Below, in pieces: positions 7,739 to 15,856 of a stretch of DNA of 27,155 nucleotides (the first letter of the stretch is position 1; the number at the start of each line of letters is the position of its first letter). Location: contig CAYNYF010000058.1 in NCBI GenBank assembly GCA_964401385.1, forward strand, positions 1 to 27,155, given 5' to 3'. The translations under genes and the position numbers were made by a program. The DNA comes from CAYNYF01 sp964401385. Its GTDB lineage: Bacteria > Planctomycetota > Phycisphaerae > SM23-33. The notes under the pieces are model-generated. The model was not told the origin of the DNA. It saw only the letters and a program-made list of their open reading frames with translations, and ran no database searches.

Positions 7739-9442
7739 CTAGCTCTCCCACCGAGCGGCAGGTGGGTGCGTCAATCCGCTAATGCTCCCGCCGCCGGCAC
7801 ACTCTGAATCCCGGACGATTTCGTTCATGAGGTACTTGTGTTTGTATTGTTCCGCCCGGCCCCGGCACTGGACGATCCGGCGGGCCTCCTGCCGGGCGAA
7901 GCTGCCTTCGGGCAGCGACCTGTGGCGGATCGGCCCCAGCCGCCCGCTGCCGCGCTTGGCATCATATTCCAGGTTGATTTCGCGCAGGGCCTCATCCAGC
8001 CGCCGGCAAAGCGTCTCCGCACCGACCCGCCCGATGGGCTCGGCAAGCAACTGGTAGTACGGCAGCGCGGCGAAGTGCCCTTGCAGCACGAACGTCTCCA
8101 CGGCGACGCCCAGGGCGCCGGCCGCCCGCCGCATCGCCTCCACCACCTGGTGCTCGGTGAGCTTCTCGCCGGTGATCGAGCAGGCGTGAAAGCCCTTGGA
8201 GAGAAACTCGAACACGGGGCTGGCGCCGAGCCGCCCGGTGACGCGCACCCGGTCGTCGATGTTGTACCGCCACAGGCCGGCCCGGTTGGTGAGCACGATG
8301 AAGTACTCCCGCCCGACCTCCAGCTCGTGGGCGCGGAGGACGTCCGGGCGGGCCGATTCGACCTGCTCGGACGGGATGAACTCCAGGAAGTTGGAGGTGA
8401 TCTCCGCCACCCCCGCCGGCGTGCCGGATTGTATCGGCATCGAAAGCCTGCCCTCGCTGGCCAGCAGGCCGATGTCGCGAACGGGCACGTCGCCGTAAAG
8501 CCGGCGAACCCGCGGCAGGTACAGTCCCAGCGTTCCCCCCGTCCACAGACACAGAAGGTTCAGCCGCCAGTAGTGCCTCGGCAGCAGTTCCCCGTGGCGG
8601 TGCAGAAGTTCTTGCAGTCTTTTCGCGGCCCCCGGCTCGGGGCGCAGGGAAAGCCGGCGGGTCAGCCCCGGCGGCAGGCCCTCCGGCGGGTTCAGCGTTC
8701 CGTCGTGGACGTCGCGGATGATCCGTTCGGCGCAGTCGCGCCCGGCCTCGGCCAGCCGGATGGCCGAGGAAGGGTTGGCCGTGGTAAGCATCGCCACGTC
8801 GCGCGTCATCGAGCACCGCACGGCCGTGTAATACTTGCTGGCGGGATTGTGAATTTCGCTGACGATCCGCGGGACCGGATACATCTTCCGCACGATCCAC
8901 TTTTGCGTCTCGGCCAACAGCCCGCTGATCGAGCCGCACGGAATCCCCGTGGGGCTGAGCGATTCCCGCGCCGAGGAGGTGATCGCCACGACCGGCCGCA
9001 GCCAGGCCTGCGGGTGCCGCTTCAGCGCCAGCAGCCCGAATACGTTCCAGCCGCGGCGATAGTCCGCCAGGAAACGCTGCGTCACCGGAATGTATTTAGG
9101 CGCCCCGGTCGTGCCCGAGGTGACGGCGAACATGACGACCTCCGTGCCGGCGGCGAACAGCGCCCGCACCTCGCCGCCGAGGACGCGGTCCACGTACGGG
9201 CGGTGGCTCTCGTAGTCCCCGATCGGAACGGCCGCGGTGAAGTCGGCGTACGAGCGGACCCGGTCGAAGTGGTGGTCGCGCCCGAACTGGCTGTCGGCGG
9301 CCGCGTCGATCATCTGCCGCAGCAGCCGCTCCTGCCCTTCCCGGGTTCGCTGGTGGGCCCGGAGGAACGCTCGCACCTGGTGGCCCGCGTGCATTGCCGC
9401 CACCCGCGCGGCCGGACGCAGAATTGTGCCTAGGATCGTCAT
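7739..9442 (-). CDS. GH3-family acyl-adenylate/amido synthetase-like protein, 567 aa
   Basis: Homologue of the plant GH3 (auxin-responsive) enzymes, which activate carboxylic acids with ATP and join them to amino acids. Visible signatures are the ATP-binding loop VTSGTTGAPKYIPVT (107-121), IVLTNRAGLWRYNIDDRVRV in the late N-terminal domain, SITGEKLTE at the hinge, and the C-terminal EYDAKRGSGRLGP and QYKHKYL motifs. All expected adenylation motifs look intact. Bacterial substrates are generally unknown. The last dozen residues (LTHPPAARWES) overlap a GC palindrome at 7747-7766 and may be a late extension. The gene follows the hydrolase by 93 bp and is coupled to the beta-CASP nuclease gene. 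Confidence 0.87.
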   Translation of the reverse strand: MTILGTILRPAARVAAMHAGHQVRAFLRAHQRTREGQERLLRQMIDAAADSQFGRDHHFDRVRSYADFTAAVPIGDYESHRPYVDRVLGGEVRALFAAGTEVVMFAVTSGTTGAPKYIPVTQRFLADYRRGWNVFGLLALKRHPQAWLRPVVAITSSARESLSPTGIPCGSISGLLAETQKWIVRKMYPVPRIVSEIHNPASKYYTAVRCSMTRDVAMLTTANPSSAIRLAEAGRDCAERIIRDVHDGTLNPPEGLPPGLTRRLSLRPEPGAAKRLQELLHRHGELLPRHYWRLNLLCLWTGGTLGLYLPRVRRLYGDVPVRDIGLLASEGRLSMPIQSGTPAGVAEITSNFLEFIPSEQVESARPDVLRAHELEVGREYFIVLTNRAGLWRYNIDDRVRVTGRLGASPVFEFLSKGFHACSITGEKLTEHQVVEAMRRAAGALGVAVETFVLQGHFAALPYYQLLAEPIGRVGAETLCRRLDEALREINLEYDAKRGSGRLGPIRHRSLPEGSFARQEARRIVQCRGRAEQYKHKYLMNEIVRDSECAGGGSISGLTHPPAARWES

Positions 9443-9535
9443 TTCGTCCTACGGGGGCTCAGCATACGGTTTCCCCCGGCCGGTTCCACCGGGCGGGCGG
9501 CGCAGCTCGAGGGAAAAAGGGCCCGCCGCCCGAAC

Positions 9536-10645
9536 TCACGAGTCCACGAATTCACGAACGCGCACGGGTGGGCCGGCCCACCGGGCATCCGCCGCCGGTC
9601 GGGTCAGCTCCTCCTCGCCGACCTCCTCCCCGGCCAGGTGCCTGCGGAAAAAGGCCTCGATCCTCGCCGTGTACTCGACCGGGGCGACGATCACGGACTG
9701 GTTGTGCTTGGCCCGGGGCACGATCCAGAGGTACTTGGGTTGGCCGGCGGCGGTGTAGAGAATGCCGGCCTGCTCGGCCCGGATGTAGCTGTCCTTTTCG
9801 CCGTGGATGAACAGAATCGGGCAGGAGACCATGTTCGCCAGCGCCTTCCGAACCGACGGAAATCGCCGCCCCAGCCTGCGCTGAGCGAAGACCATCATGC
9901 ACCACAGCAGGAACCGCCAGAACGCATCGGGATGGTTTTCGTACACCAGCTTGACCCGGGCGAAGATGTACGCCCAGCGCTTCATCAACGACACCAGCGT
10001 CTCCCCGGTGCTGAAGGCCCCGTCGCAGACCATGCAGTTGATGTTGGGGTCGGAGCTGGCCGCCAGGATCGCCGCCCCGGCCCCGCGGCTGATGCCGAAC
10101 ACCCCCACCCGGGTCGGCTCCCCCGCCGTGGAAAGGGCGTCTTCCACGTGCGCGCACGCCCCCAGCACGTCCTCCAGCTCCTTGTCGGAGGGCCATTGCA
10201 GCGGGCGGTAGCCGCGCCCGCTGGAGCTGCCGCCGTGACCGCGGAAGTCGAAGGTGAACACGTCGAAGCCGGCGTCCACCAGCGGCCGGGCGTAGCGGGC
10301 GCAACTGTACATGTCCGAGCCAAACTCGTGGCAGAAGACGATCGTGCCCTTGCGCCGGGCGCCGGCGGGCGTCCGCAGCCACATCCCGCGGAGGGACGTG
10401 CCGTCGAAGCTGCGGAAGCGGACCTCCTCACCCTGGATGATCTGGAAGTCCCTCGGCCCCATGGACAGCGGCGGCGGCGTGTCGGTGAAGATGTTCAGGC
10501 AGATGCGGACGTACTTGCCCAGCAGCAGGACCAGGAAGATCAGCAGGGAAAGGCACGTCCAGGCGATGGCGATGGCCGCCCAGTTGTGCCCGACCCACGG
10601 CCACAACTCCGCCGTTACAAGTATTGTCGCCATCGTCGCGCTCAT
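9536..10645 (-). CDS. Membrane-anchored alpha/beta hydrolase, 369 aa
   Basis: One N-terminal transmembrane helix (about 22-43) precedes an alpha/beta hydrolase domain. The fold markers are in order: HEFGSDMYSC (oxyanion region, about 106-115), DFRGHGGSSSG, the nucleophile elbow GISRGAG with Ser186, Asp285 in HGEKDSY, and His314 in RAKHNQS. A complete Ser-Asp-His triad is therefore present. It resembles the FrsA/BAAT-like hydrolases annotated as peptidases or esterases; the substrate cannot be deduced. The start at 10645 has no obvious ribosome-binding site; ATG at 10633 (residue 5) is an alternative. It probably opens the operon hydrolase-GH3-nuclease. The pairing with an acyl-activating GH3 enzyme may mean make-and-break chemistry on the same ester or amide, which is inference. 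Confidence 0.83.
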   Translation of the reverse strand: MSATMATILVTAELWPWVGHNWAAIAIAWTCLSLLIFLVLLLGKYVRICLNIFTDTPPPLSMGPRDFQIIQGEEVRFRSFDGTSLRGMWLRTPAGARRKGTIVFCHEFGSDMYSCARYARPLVDAGFDVFTFDFRGHGGSSSGRGYRPLQWPSDKELEDVLGACAHVEDALSTAGEPTRVGVFGISRGAGAAILAASSDPNINCMVCDGAFSTGETLVSLMKRWAYIFARVKLVYENHPDAFWRFLLWCMMVFAQRRLGRRFPSVRKALANMVSCPILFIHGEKDSYIRAEQAGILYTAAGQPKYLWIVPRAKHNQSVIVAPVEYTARIEAFFRRHLAGEEVGEEELTRPAADARWAGPPVRVREFVDS

Positions 10646-10721
10646 GGTCTGCGCAGCCTGCGCTGTCGATCTGCCCTGCCGGCCGGAAAGCCAAACTGAA
10701 AACGCTGGTGAGGCACCCGTC

Positions 10722-10751
10722 AGGATAACGCTCCCCGGCCGGTCAAAGCAA
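10722..10751 (-). promoter_or_regulatory. Weak candidate promoter for the hydrolase-GH3-nuclease operon
   Basis: On the minus strand TTGCTT (10751-10746) and TATCCT (10727-10722) are 18 bases apart, about 77 bases before the ATG. The match is partial (3 and 4 of 6). The rest of the 252-bp gap 10646-10897 holds only GC-rich sequence and the terminator at 10826-10855. Confidence 0.3.
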
Positions 10752-10825
10752 CCCCCGCGCCGGCTACGTTCCGGGCGCGCTGTTCCGCTCCCGGAGCGCG
10801 ATCGGGCCCGAACGGGCCAGGTGTG

Positions 10826-10855
10826 AGAAAAGGAATGCCCACGCGGGCGTGGGCA
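10826..10855 (-). terminator. Probable intrinsic terminator of the sigma-antisigma-PDZ operon
   Basis: TGCCCACG and CGTGGGCA (10836-10843 with 10848-10855) form an eight-pair stem with a four-base loop. On the minus strand it is followed by TTCCTTTTCT. It lies 42 bases after the stop codon of the PDZ gene. Confidence 0.65.
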
Positions 10856-10897
10856 GTGTGGGATTCGCCGCCCGGCAATAATCGGATCGGCTTGGGC

Positions 10898-12178
10898 TTA
10901 TATGGCCTGCCGGCCGGCGGCGGGCGGGCTTGCCGGCGACAGTCCAGGACGAGTCGTTGGCTGCTTCGACCCCTCCTGGAAAGACCTCTCCATCCTCTCG
11001 AGCTTTTCGAGGATCTCCTTGGAGAGGCCCTGGCGCTGCTCCGCAGTCTGGATCAGACCGGAGCGGATGAACTTGCCGGACTTGTTGTCGGTTACGGAAA
11101 GGTACCTTTGCCCGTCTTTGCGGGTGGTGACCGCCAGTGTGTGCTCGGCGTCGTGGTAGCTTTGCGACTTGGGAGCCCAGAAATACCGGCTCGATAGAGC
11201 CTGGCCCTCCAGCGCCGGTTCGAGCCCCATCAGCAGGTCACGGGCATCTTCGCGAATCTTCTTGCGTTGCTCGGGGGTCTGTAAGGGCCCTTCGTAAATG
11301 GTCGTGCCGGTGGTCTTGGTGGGGGCATTCAGGAAACTGGAAATCATCCCGTACGCGCGTGCGCTGCGCCCGATGTCTAGTCCCGGAGGCCACAGGGGGG
11401 GCGGTCCGAGCTTCGGCAGGTCCTTTTCGGTGAGCTTGACGGATATGGTCTGGGGCTTGGCCTTGCGGATGACGGTGAGCTGAACCTGATCGCCGCCTTT
11501 GAACGTGCGGACCAGCACCGCCAGTTGATGGGCATTGATCAGGATCTGGGCGTCGAGCTTGTGCAGCACGTCGTGCCGCTCCAGCCCGGCCGTCTTGGCC
11601 GGAGAGTCCGGGTCGACGTGATCGACCAGCAGGCCCACCCCCTCCGGCAGGGTCAACTGCTTGCGCAGCGCCCCCGTCACCGGCGAGACCGACACGCCCA
11701 GATAGGCCGCCTTGACCTTCTCCACACTGACCCAGCCGCCGACGGTTACCGTATACGGCCGGGCGGCCGTCAGGACGACATACGCAGCCCCGTCCAACGC
11801 TTGCTTGATCAGGTCGCTCCGCCGGGACTGTATCTGACGCTCCATGGACTCGACGAGGGATTCGAGGTTGCGGACGCTACGATGCTCCGGTCCGTACTTC
11901 CCGCGGAGGTTGTCCAGGTTCGCCTGGAGTTTCGCCTTCTGCGCCTCCAGAGTTCGCAGGACCGGATCGAGCCTCAACGTCTGCTGAATTTCCGGGGTCA
12001 CGGTTGGCGCAGTGGCCGGCTGGGTCGAGGGGGGCGTGGGGCCAGGCACAACGCGGTAAGCCCCGCGCCCGGGCTGGCCCGCGTCTTTTTCGGCCTCGGC
12101 CGCGGTCTGCCCTACGCCGGCCGTCGTGCAACCCAGCATTGCCACCAGCGCCATGGCCATCTTGTTCCAGCCTTGCAT
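10898..12178 (-). CDS. Exported PDZ-domain protein with N-terminal coiled coil, 426 aa
   Basis: The N-terminus is a signal sequence (MQGWNKMAMALVAMLGC); Cys17 could be lipidated, but the residues before it fit the lipobox imperfectly. After a Pro/Thr-rich linker, residues about 64-128 form a coiled coil containing LRGKYGPEHRSVRNLESLVE, similar to the region before the second membrane helix in Wzz-type chain-length proteins. A PDZ domain spans about 158-249 (AYLGVSVSPV, GLLVDHVDPDSPAKTAGL). There is no protease domain; the C-terminal 170 residues are unrecognised. AAAGGAAA precedes the ATG at 12178, 26 bases after the anti-sigma stop. Because it is the last gene of an ECF sigma operon, it may be a periplasmic sensor or effector of that regulon; this is inferred. 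Confidence 0.75.
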   Translation of the reverse strand: MQGWNKMAMALVAMLGCTTAGVGQTAAEAEKDAGQPGRGAYRVVPGPTPPSTQPATAPTVTPEIQQTLRLDPVLRTLEAQKAKLQANLDNLRGKYGPEHRSVRNLESLVESMERQIQSRRSDLIKQALDGAAYVVLTAARPYTVTVGGWVSVEKVKAAYLGVSVSPVTGALRKQLTLPEGVGLLVDHVDPDSPAKTAGLERHDVLHKLDAQILINAHQLAVLVRTFKGGDQVQLTVIRKAKPQTISVKLTEKDLPKLGPPPLWPPGLDIGRSARAYGMISSFLNAPTKTTGTTIYEGPLQTPEQRKKIREDARDLLMGLEPALEGQALSSRYFWAPKSQSYHDAEHTLAVTTRKDGQRYLSVTDNKSGKFIRSGLIQTAEQRQGLSKEILEKLERMERSFQEGSKQPTTRPGLSPASPPAAGRQAI

Positions 12179-12204
12179 GTTGCTTTCCTTTCCACGGCCG
12201 GGGG

Positions 12205-12645
12205 TCAGTAGGTCTCGGCCGCTATCAGAACCACCTGCTCATCCGGGATGGACATTACATCGGTGTAGCCGGTCCTTACGTCGATCCAGAGGACGCGCCG
12301 CAGGATCCGCCGGCGGAACTTCCGCAGGGGCGTGCGATCGTCCAGCAGCAGCACGCCTTCATACTGCATGCGGGAGTAGGTCTGCTCCATCCGCACCGGC
12401 CCGGCCGGCTGTGGCTCCGGCTGCGCGGTCCGCTCGGCCACGCCGGGCTCGGGATGGCTGTGCTGCTTGCCGCCGCCGGACAGCGCAATTGCCACGCCCA
12501 CAACGACCGCCGCGGCTGCAAGTGCCCCGGCCGCCCACCACAGCCGAGCCGCTCCGGCTGGCTGGCGCAGGACGCGCCGGTCCAGAGTCTTCGGGGGCCG
12601 GCGAAGCGGCATCTTCCGCAGCAACTTTTCGATCTCGTCGCTCAT
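12205..12645 (-). CDS. Probable anti-sigma factor, single-pass membrane protein, 146 aa
   Basis: The short cytoplasmic N-terminus (MSDEIEKLLRKMPLRRPPKTLD) resembles planctomycete anti-sigma proteins. One transmembrane helix follows (about 35-56, WWAAGALAAAAVVVGVAIAL) and then a periplasmic region with a Pro/Gln linker and a roughly 60-residue beta-rich end. No zinc-binding HxxxCxxC motif is present, so it is not a ZAS-type anti-sigma. Its ATG overlaps the sigma factor stop in ATGA, the usual arrangement for a sigma/anti-sigma pair, which is the main basis for the call. Confidence 0.65.
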   Translation of the reverse strand: MSDEIEKLLRKMPLRRPPKTLDRRVLRQPAGAARLWWAAGALAAAAVVVGVAIALSGGGKQHSHPEPGVAERTAQPEPQPAGPVRMEQTYSRMQYEGVLLLDDRTPLRKFRRRILRRVLWIDVRTGYTDVMSIPDEQVVLIAAETY

Positions 12646-13124
12646 GAGATTTCCCGCAGTTGCGCTCTGATCGTCTCCAGTGCCCGGCGATAGCGGCTGG
12701 CGACGGTCGCGAGCGGCTCGCCCAGCGCCTCGGCCGCCTGCCGAAAGGTCAGCCCGGCGTAGACCCGCAGCACCACCGCCTCGCGCTGCTCGGGCGGCAG
12801 GGCCTCCACCGCTTGGCGGACGAGGCGAAATTGCTCGGCCTGGTCAACAGCAACCTCCGGCCCGACGGCCGAACCGTCGAAGATCGAGGCCGGCGCCGCC
12901 GCGAACGGGCGCTTCCGCAACTGATCGATCGCGGCATTCCGCACGGCCGCAAACACGTACCCCACCAAGTCCCCGGCCCGGGCCGACCTTGACGAGTTCC
13001 ACAGGTGCAGGAACGCCTCCTGCACGGCGTCCTCGGCCAGATCCGCCCGCCCGGTGACCGCCAGGGCCAGCGTGAACAGGCCCTGCTTGTGCTTGCGATA
13101 AATGGCTTCAAGTGCTCGCCGCAC
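12642..13124 (-). CDS. ECF-family RNA polymerase sigma factor, 160 aa
   Basis: Region 2 is seen near residues 8-68 (DLAEDAVQEAFLHLW and YVFAAVRNAAIDQLRKR). Region 4 is at about 109-157 (LPPEQREAVVLRVYAGLTF, then a helix-turn-helix ending TVASRYRRALETIRAQL). Length and layout are normal for an ECF sigma factor. The start is a GTG at 13124: an in-frame stop lies three codons upstream, and AAGGG precedes it. It directs RNA polymerase to a regulon probably triggered by the envelope, since the co-transcribed partner is a membrane protein and the third gene is exported. Autoregulation is common in such pairs, but I could not see a convincing ECF promoter in the 135-bp gap 13125-13259. Confidence 0.88.
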   Translation of the reverse strand: MRRALEAIYRKHKQGLFTLALAVTGRADLAEDAVQEAFLHLWNSSRSARAGDLVGYVFAAVRNAAIDQLRKRPFAAAPASIFDGSAVGPEVAVDQAEQFRLVRQAVEALPPEQREAVVLRVYAGLTFRQAAEALGEPLATVASRYRRALETIRAQLREIS

Positions 13125-13206
13125 CGGGGACCCTTATGCCGTCGGACATCACCCTTTGGACGCTTCTGCCAGGTCAGTTTATGCAGAAAAATCCGCAAGA
13201 ACCGCG

Positions 13207-13226
13207 AAAATGGACCGGCTCGGTCC
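13207..13226 (-). terminator. Possible terminator of the acyl-chain synthesis operon
   Basis: GGACCG/CGGTCC (13212-13217 with 13221-13226) forms a six-pair stem with a three-base loop, followed on the minus strand by ATTTT. It lies 34 bases past the stop of the intact ketosynthase gene. The T-run is short. Confidence 0.45.
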
Positions 13227-13259
13227 TTCCCCCCACGTCACGGGCACGGTCGCGGCCGG

Positions 13260-14546
13260 CTATGAGGGTCTGCCGAGGATCAGCGTGTTGTTCTGCCCGC
13301 CGAAGCCGAAGGAGTTGCTCATGCAGATGTCGACTTTCGCCTTGCGGGCCTGGTTGGGGACGTAATCGAGGTCGCAGTTGGGATCGGGCGTGCGCAGGTT
13401 GATGGTCGGCGGCAGTATCTGATCGCGAATGGCCAGCACGCAGGTGATGAGCTCGGTGGCCCCGGCGGCGGCGATCAGGTGCCCGAACATGCTCTTGGGC
13501 GAGGAGATGGGAACCGTTCGGGCGTGCTCGGCGAAGACGGCCTTGACCGCCCGCGTCTCCACCTGGTCGTTCTGGGTGGTGCCGGTGCCGTGGGCGGAGA
13601 TGTAGTCGATGTCGGCGGGCGTCAGGCCAGCGTCGGCCAGCCCCGCCCGCATGCCCGCGGCCGCTCCCTCGCCCTCGGGGTCCTGATCCGTGATGCGAAA
13701 GGCGTCGGCGCTGGAGCCGTAGCCGAGGATCTCTCCCAGCACCTTCGCCCCGCGCCGCCGGGCGAACTCGTACTCCTCCAGGATCAGCACGCTGGCGCCC
13801 TCGCCCAGCACGAACCCGTCGCGGGTCATGTCGAAGGGGCGCGAGGCGGTGGGGATTTCGTCGTTGCGCGTCGAAAGGGCCGTCAGCCGGTTGAAGCCGG
13901 TCATGCCGTAGGGATGGATCATGCTGTGGGCCCCGCCGGCGATCATGGCCTCGGCGTCGCCGCGGCGGATGATCATCGTCGCCTCGCCGATGGCCTGGGT
14001 GCTGGCGGCGCAGGCCGTCAGCACGTTGAACGCCGGCCCGCGGACGCCGAACTCCGCCGCCAAGTGGGCCAGCACCATGTTGGCCTCCTGCTCCTGCTCG
14101 CGGTAGACGTTCATCCGCTGGAAGCCAAGCTCGCCCCAGCGGACGGTGTCGATCTGTCCGCGATCGGTCCAGGCGTCGATCAGCAGCGAGGTGAAGTTGT
14201 CGAAATCCAGGCTGCCCTCGCCGCAGCCGAGGTACACGCCCGTCCGGGCGGGGTCGTAGGCGTCGCCTTCGGCCAGCCGGCTTTCGGTCCACGCCTGGTC
14301 GGCCGCCGTCAGCGCGAACTTCACGTGCCGCCCGGCGTGGACGTGCCTGCCCGACTCGGCCAGCCTGGCCGGGAACTGGAAGCCCTTCACCTGGGCCGAA
14401 AAGCTCGAGGGGAATGTCGAGGCGTCGAACAGCTCCGTCTTGCTGACGCCGCTGTCGCCGCGGAGGGCCGCCGCCCACGTGGACTCGACGTCGTGGCCGA
14501 GCGGGTTGACCGATCCCATGCCGGTTATGACGACCCTTCGCCTCAT
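13260..14546 (-). CDS. fabF: Beta-ketoacyl-ACP synthase, FabF/KAS II type, catalytically intact, 428 aa
   Basis: Condenses an acyl chain with malonyl-ACP in the cytoplasm. The thiolase-fold ketosynthase residues are all present: Cys179 in LTACAAST, His319 in SAHGTGTTQND, and Lys351 and His356 in SSPKSMFGHLIAAAG. The C-terminal NSFGFGGQNNTLI loop is also typical. The ATG at 14546 is preferred over a GTG at 14555 because it forms an ATGA overlap with the stop of the degenerate ketosynthase gene upstream. The pair would form a ketosynthase heterodimer or two separate dimers. Whether this is housekeeping FabF or a dedicated enzyme cannot be told, but the neighbours suggest a dedicated set. The gene symbol names the family only. 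Confidence 0.88.
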   Translation of the reverse strand: MRRRVVITGMGSVNPLGHDVESTWAAALRGDSGVSKTELFDASTFPSSFSAQVKGFQFPARLAESGRHVHAGRHVKFALTAADQAWTESRLAEGDAYDPARTGVYLGCGEGSLDFDNFTSLLIDAWTDRGQIDTVRWGELGFQRMNVYREQEQEANMVLAHLAAEFGVRGPAFNVLTACAASTQAIGEATMIIRRGDAEAMIAGGAHSMIHPYGMTGFNRLTALSTRNDEIPTASRPFDMTRDGFVLGEGASVLILEEYEFARRRGAKVLGEILGYGSSADAFRITDQDPEGEGAAAGMRAGLADAGLTPADIDYISAHGTGTTQNDQVETRAVKAVFAEHARTVPISSPKSMFGHLIAAAGATELITCVLAIRDQILPPTINLRTPDPNCDLDYVPNQARKAKVDICMSNSFGFGGQNNTLILGRPS

Positions 14547-15856
14547 GGTTCGCACCGTTTCAGCACGACCGCGGCGCTCTGCCCGCCGGCGGTGAAGCTT
14601 TCACAAAGCGCGTATCCCAGCCGGCCGGCGGCCGCGGCCATGGGCACCCTCACCCGGCAGGCATCGTCCACTTTTTCGCAGTTGACCACGGGCGGGATGG
14701 TCTGCTTGTGCAGGGCCATGGCGGCCACGGCCAAGTTGACTCCGCCCGCCCCGGCAAAGAGTTCGCCGATCGCCCCGGTCAGCGAGACCACCGGCACGGA
14801 GCCCGCCCTCTCGCCCAGGGCCTCGTGCAGGGCGTCGGCCTCGGCAACGTCCTCGGCCGGCACGGCGGTGCCCTGGGCCACCACCAGATCGACCTGCTCC
14901 GGGCCAATCCCGGCGTCAGTCAGGGCAGCCTTGACGGCCGGGGCCAGCCCGCCCGCGCCCGGACCGAAATGACCCAGCGCATCCGGGTCGCAGGCGGCAC
15001 CGAAGCCGGCCACTTCGGCGTAGGCCCGCGCGCCCCTGCCGGCGGCGCGGCCGGACTCTTCCAGGATGACCAGCCCGCCGCCCTCGCCGATGACGGTGCC
15101 GACGTGGCCGGCGTCAAACGGCCGGCACGCCGAGGCCGGATCCTCGTTGCCGCTGGTCGTCAGCCTGCCCAACAGCGACTGCCGCAGCAGGCCCATGGGG
15201 TTGAGCTTGCTCTCGGCGCCGCCGGCGATGACCACGTCGGCGGCCCCGCGGGCAATCGTGCGCGTGGCCTCCCCCACCGCCAGCAGGCCGGAGGCCTCCC
15301 CGCAGGTGATCGTGTTGGACGGCCCCTTGGCGCCGTGGATGATGGTCACGTGGCAGGCGAGCATGTTCGGCAGGTATTTCAGCAGCCACAATGGCGTGAG
15401 GTTGTTCATCCCCTCGCGGCCCCAGACCTTAAAGTCGAACTTGCCGTCGGTCAGGGCCGTGTTGACGGCCAAGCCCAGCTCGTTCAGGTCCGCGCACATC
15501 AGCCCGGCGCCGACGTTACAGCCAAGCCGGGCCGAATCGACGTCCGTGTGCTCGGCGTCGATGCCAATGCTGGTGATGCCCGCGTCCCGCACGGCCAGCC
15601 CCGCCGCCGCCACGGCGATCTCGATGTCCCGGGCCATGACCTTGACGGCCTTGCGGTAGGTCTTCGGCACGTACTTTCTGGCGGAAAAGCCGTCCAACTG
15701 CCCGGCGATCCGGCAGGGGAAGCTGGCGGTGTCGAAGAAGTCAATGTGCTTGACGGCCCGCCGGCCGGACAGGAGGCCATCGAAAAGCGCCTCGATACCC
15801 AGGCCGCCGGGGCTGACCACCCCCAGCCCGGTGATGACCACGCCACGCTCGCTCAT
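14543..15856 (-). CDS. Degenerate ketosynthase (KS-beta/chain-length-factor-like), 437 aa
   Basis: Full-length ketosynthase fold with normal N-terminus (GVVITGLGVVSPGGLG) and a nucleophile-like Cys185 in NTITCGEASG. The other catalytic residues are replaced: the first His is Gln328 (AQGTAVPAED instead of HGTGT-x-xD), the usual Lys is Thr360, and the second His is Glu365 (LTGAIGELFAGAGG instead of KS-x2-GH-x2-GAAG). Decarboxylative condensation should therefore be impaired. Its partner downstream is intact, as in KS-alpha/KS-beta pairs, where the inactive subunit sets chain length; those usually lose the Cys, whereas this one keeps it. ATGA overlaps link it to the dehydratase gene upstream and the active ketosynthase gene downstream. 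Confidence 0.85.
   Translation of the reverse strand: MSERGVVITGLGVVSPGGLGIEALFDGLLSGRRAVKHIDFFDTASFPCRIAGQLDGFSARKYVPKTYRKAVKVMARDIEIAVAAAGLAVRDAGITSIGIDAEHTDVDSARLGCNVGAGLMCADLNELGLAVNTALTDGKFDFKVWGREGMNNLTPLWLLKYLPNMLACHVTIIHGAKGPSNTITCGEASGLLAVGEATRTIARGAADVVIAGGAESKLNPMGLLRQSLLGRLTTSGNEDPASACRPFDAGHVGTVIGEGGGLVILEESGRAAGRGARAYAEVAGFGAACDPDALGHFGPGAGGLAPAVKAALTDAGIGPEQVDLVVAQGTAVPAEDVAEADALHEALGERAGSVPVVSLTGAIGELFAGAGGVNLAVAAMALHKQTIPPVVNCEKVDDACRVRVPMAAAAGRLGYALCESFTAGGQSAAVVLKRCEP

Noticed and set aside
13125..13259. Autoregulatory promoter of the ECF sigma operon
   Set aside because: CATAAA is present on the minus strand, but no -35 hexamer or ECF-type GGAAC box stands at an acceptable distance.
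13260..15856. Aromatic type II polyketide synthase
   Set aside because: No cyclase, aromatase or ketoreductase is present, and the second ketosynthase keeps its Cys; two FabZ-type dehydratases point to acyl-chain synthesis instead.
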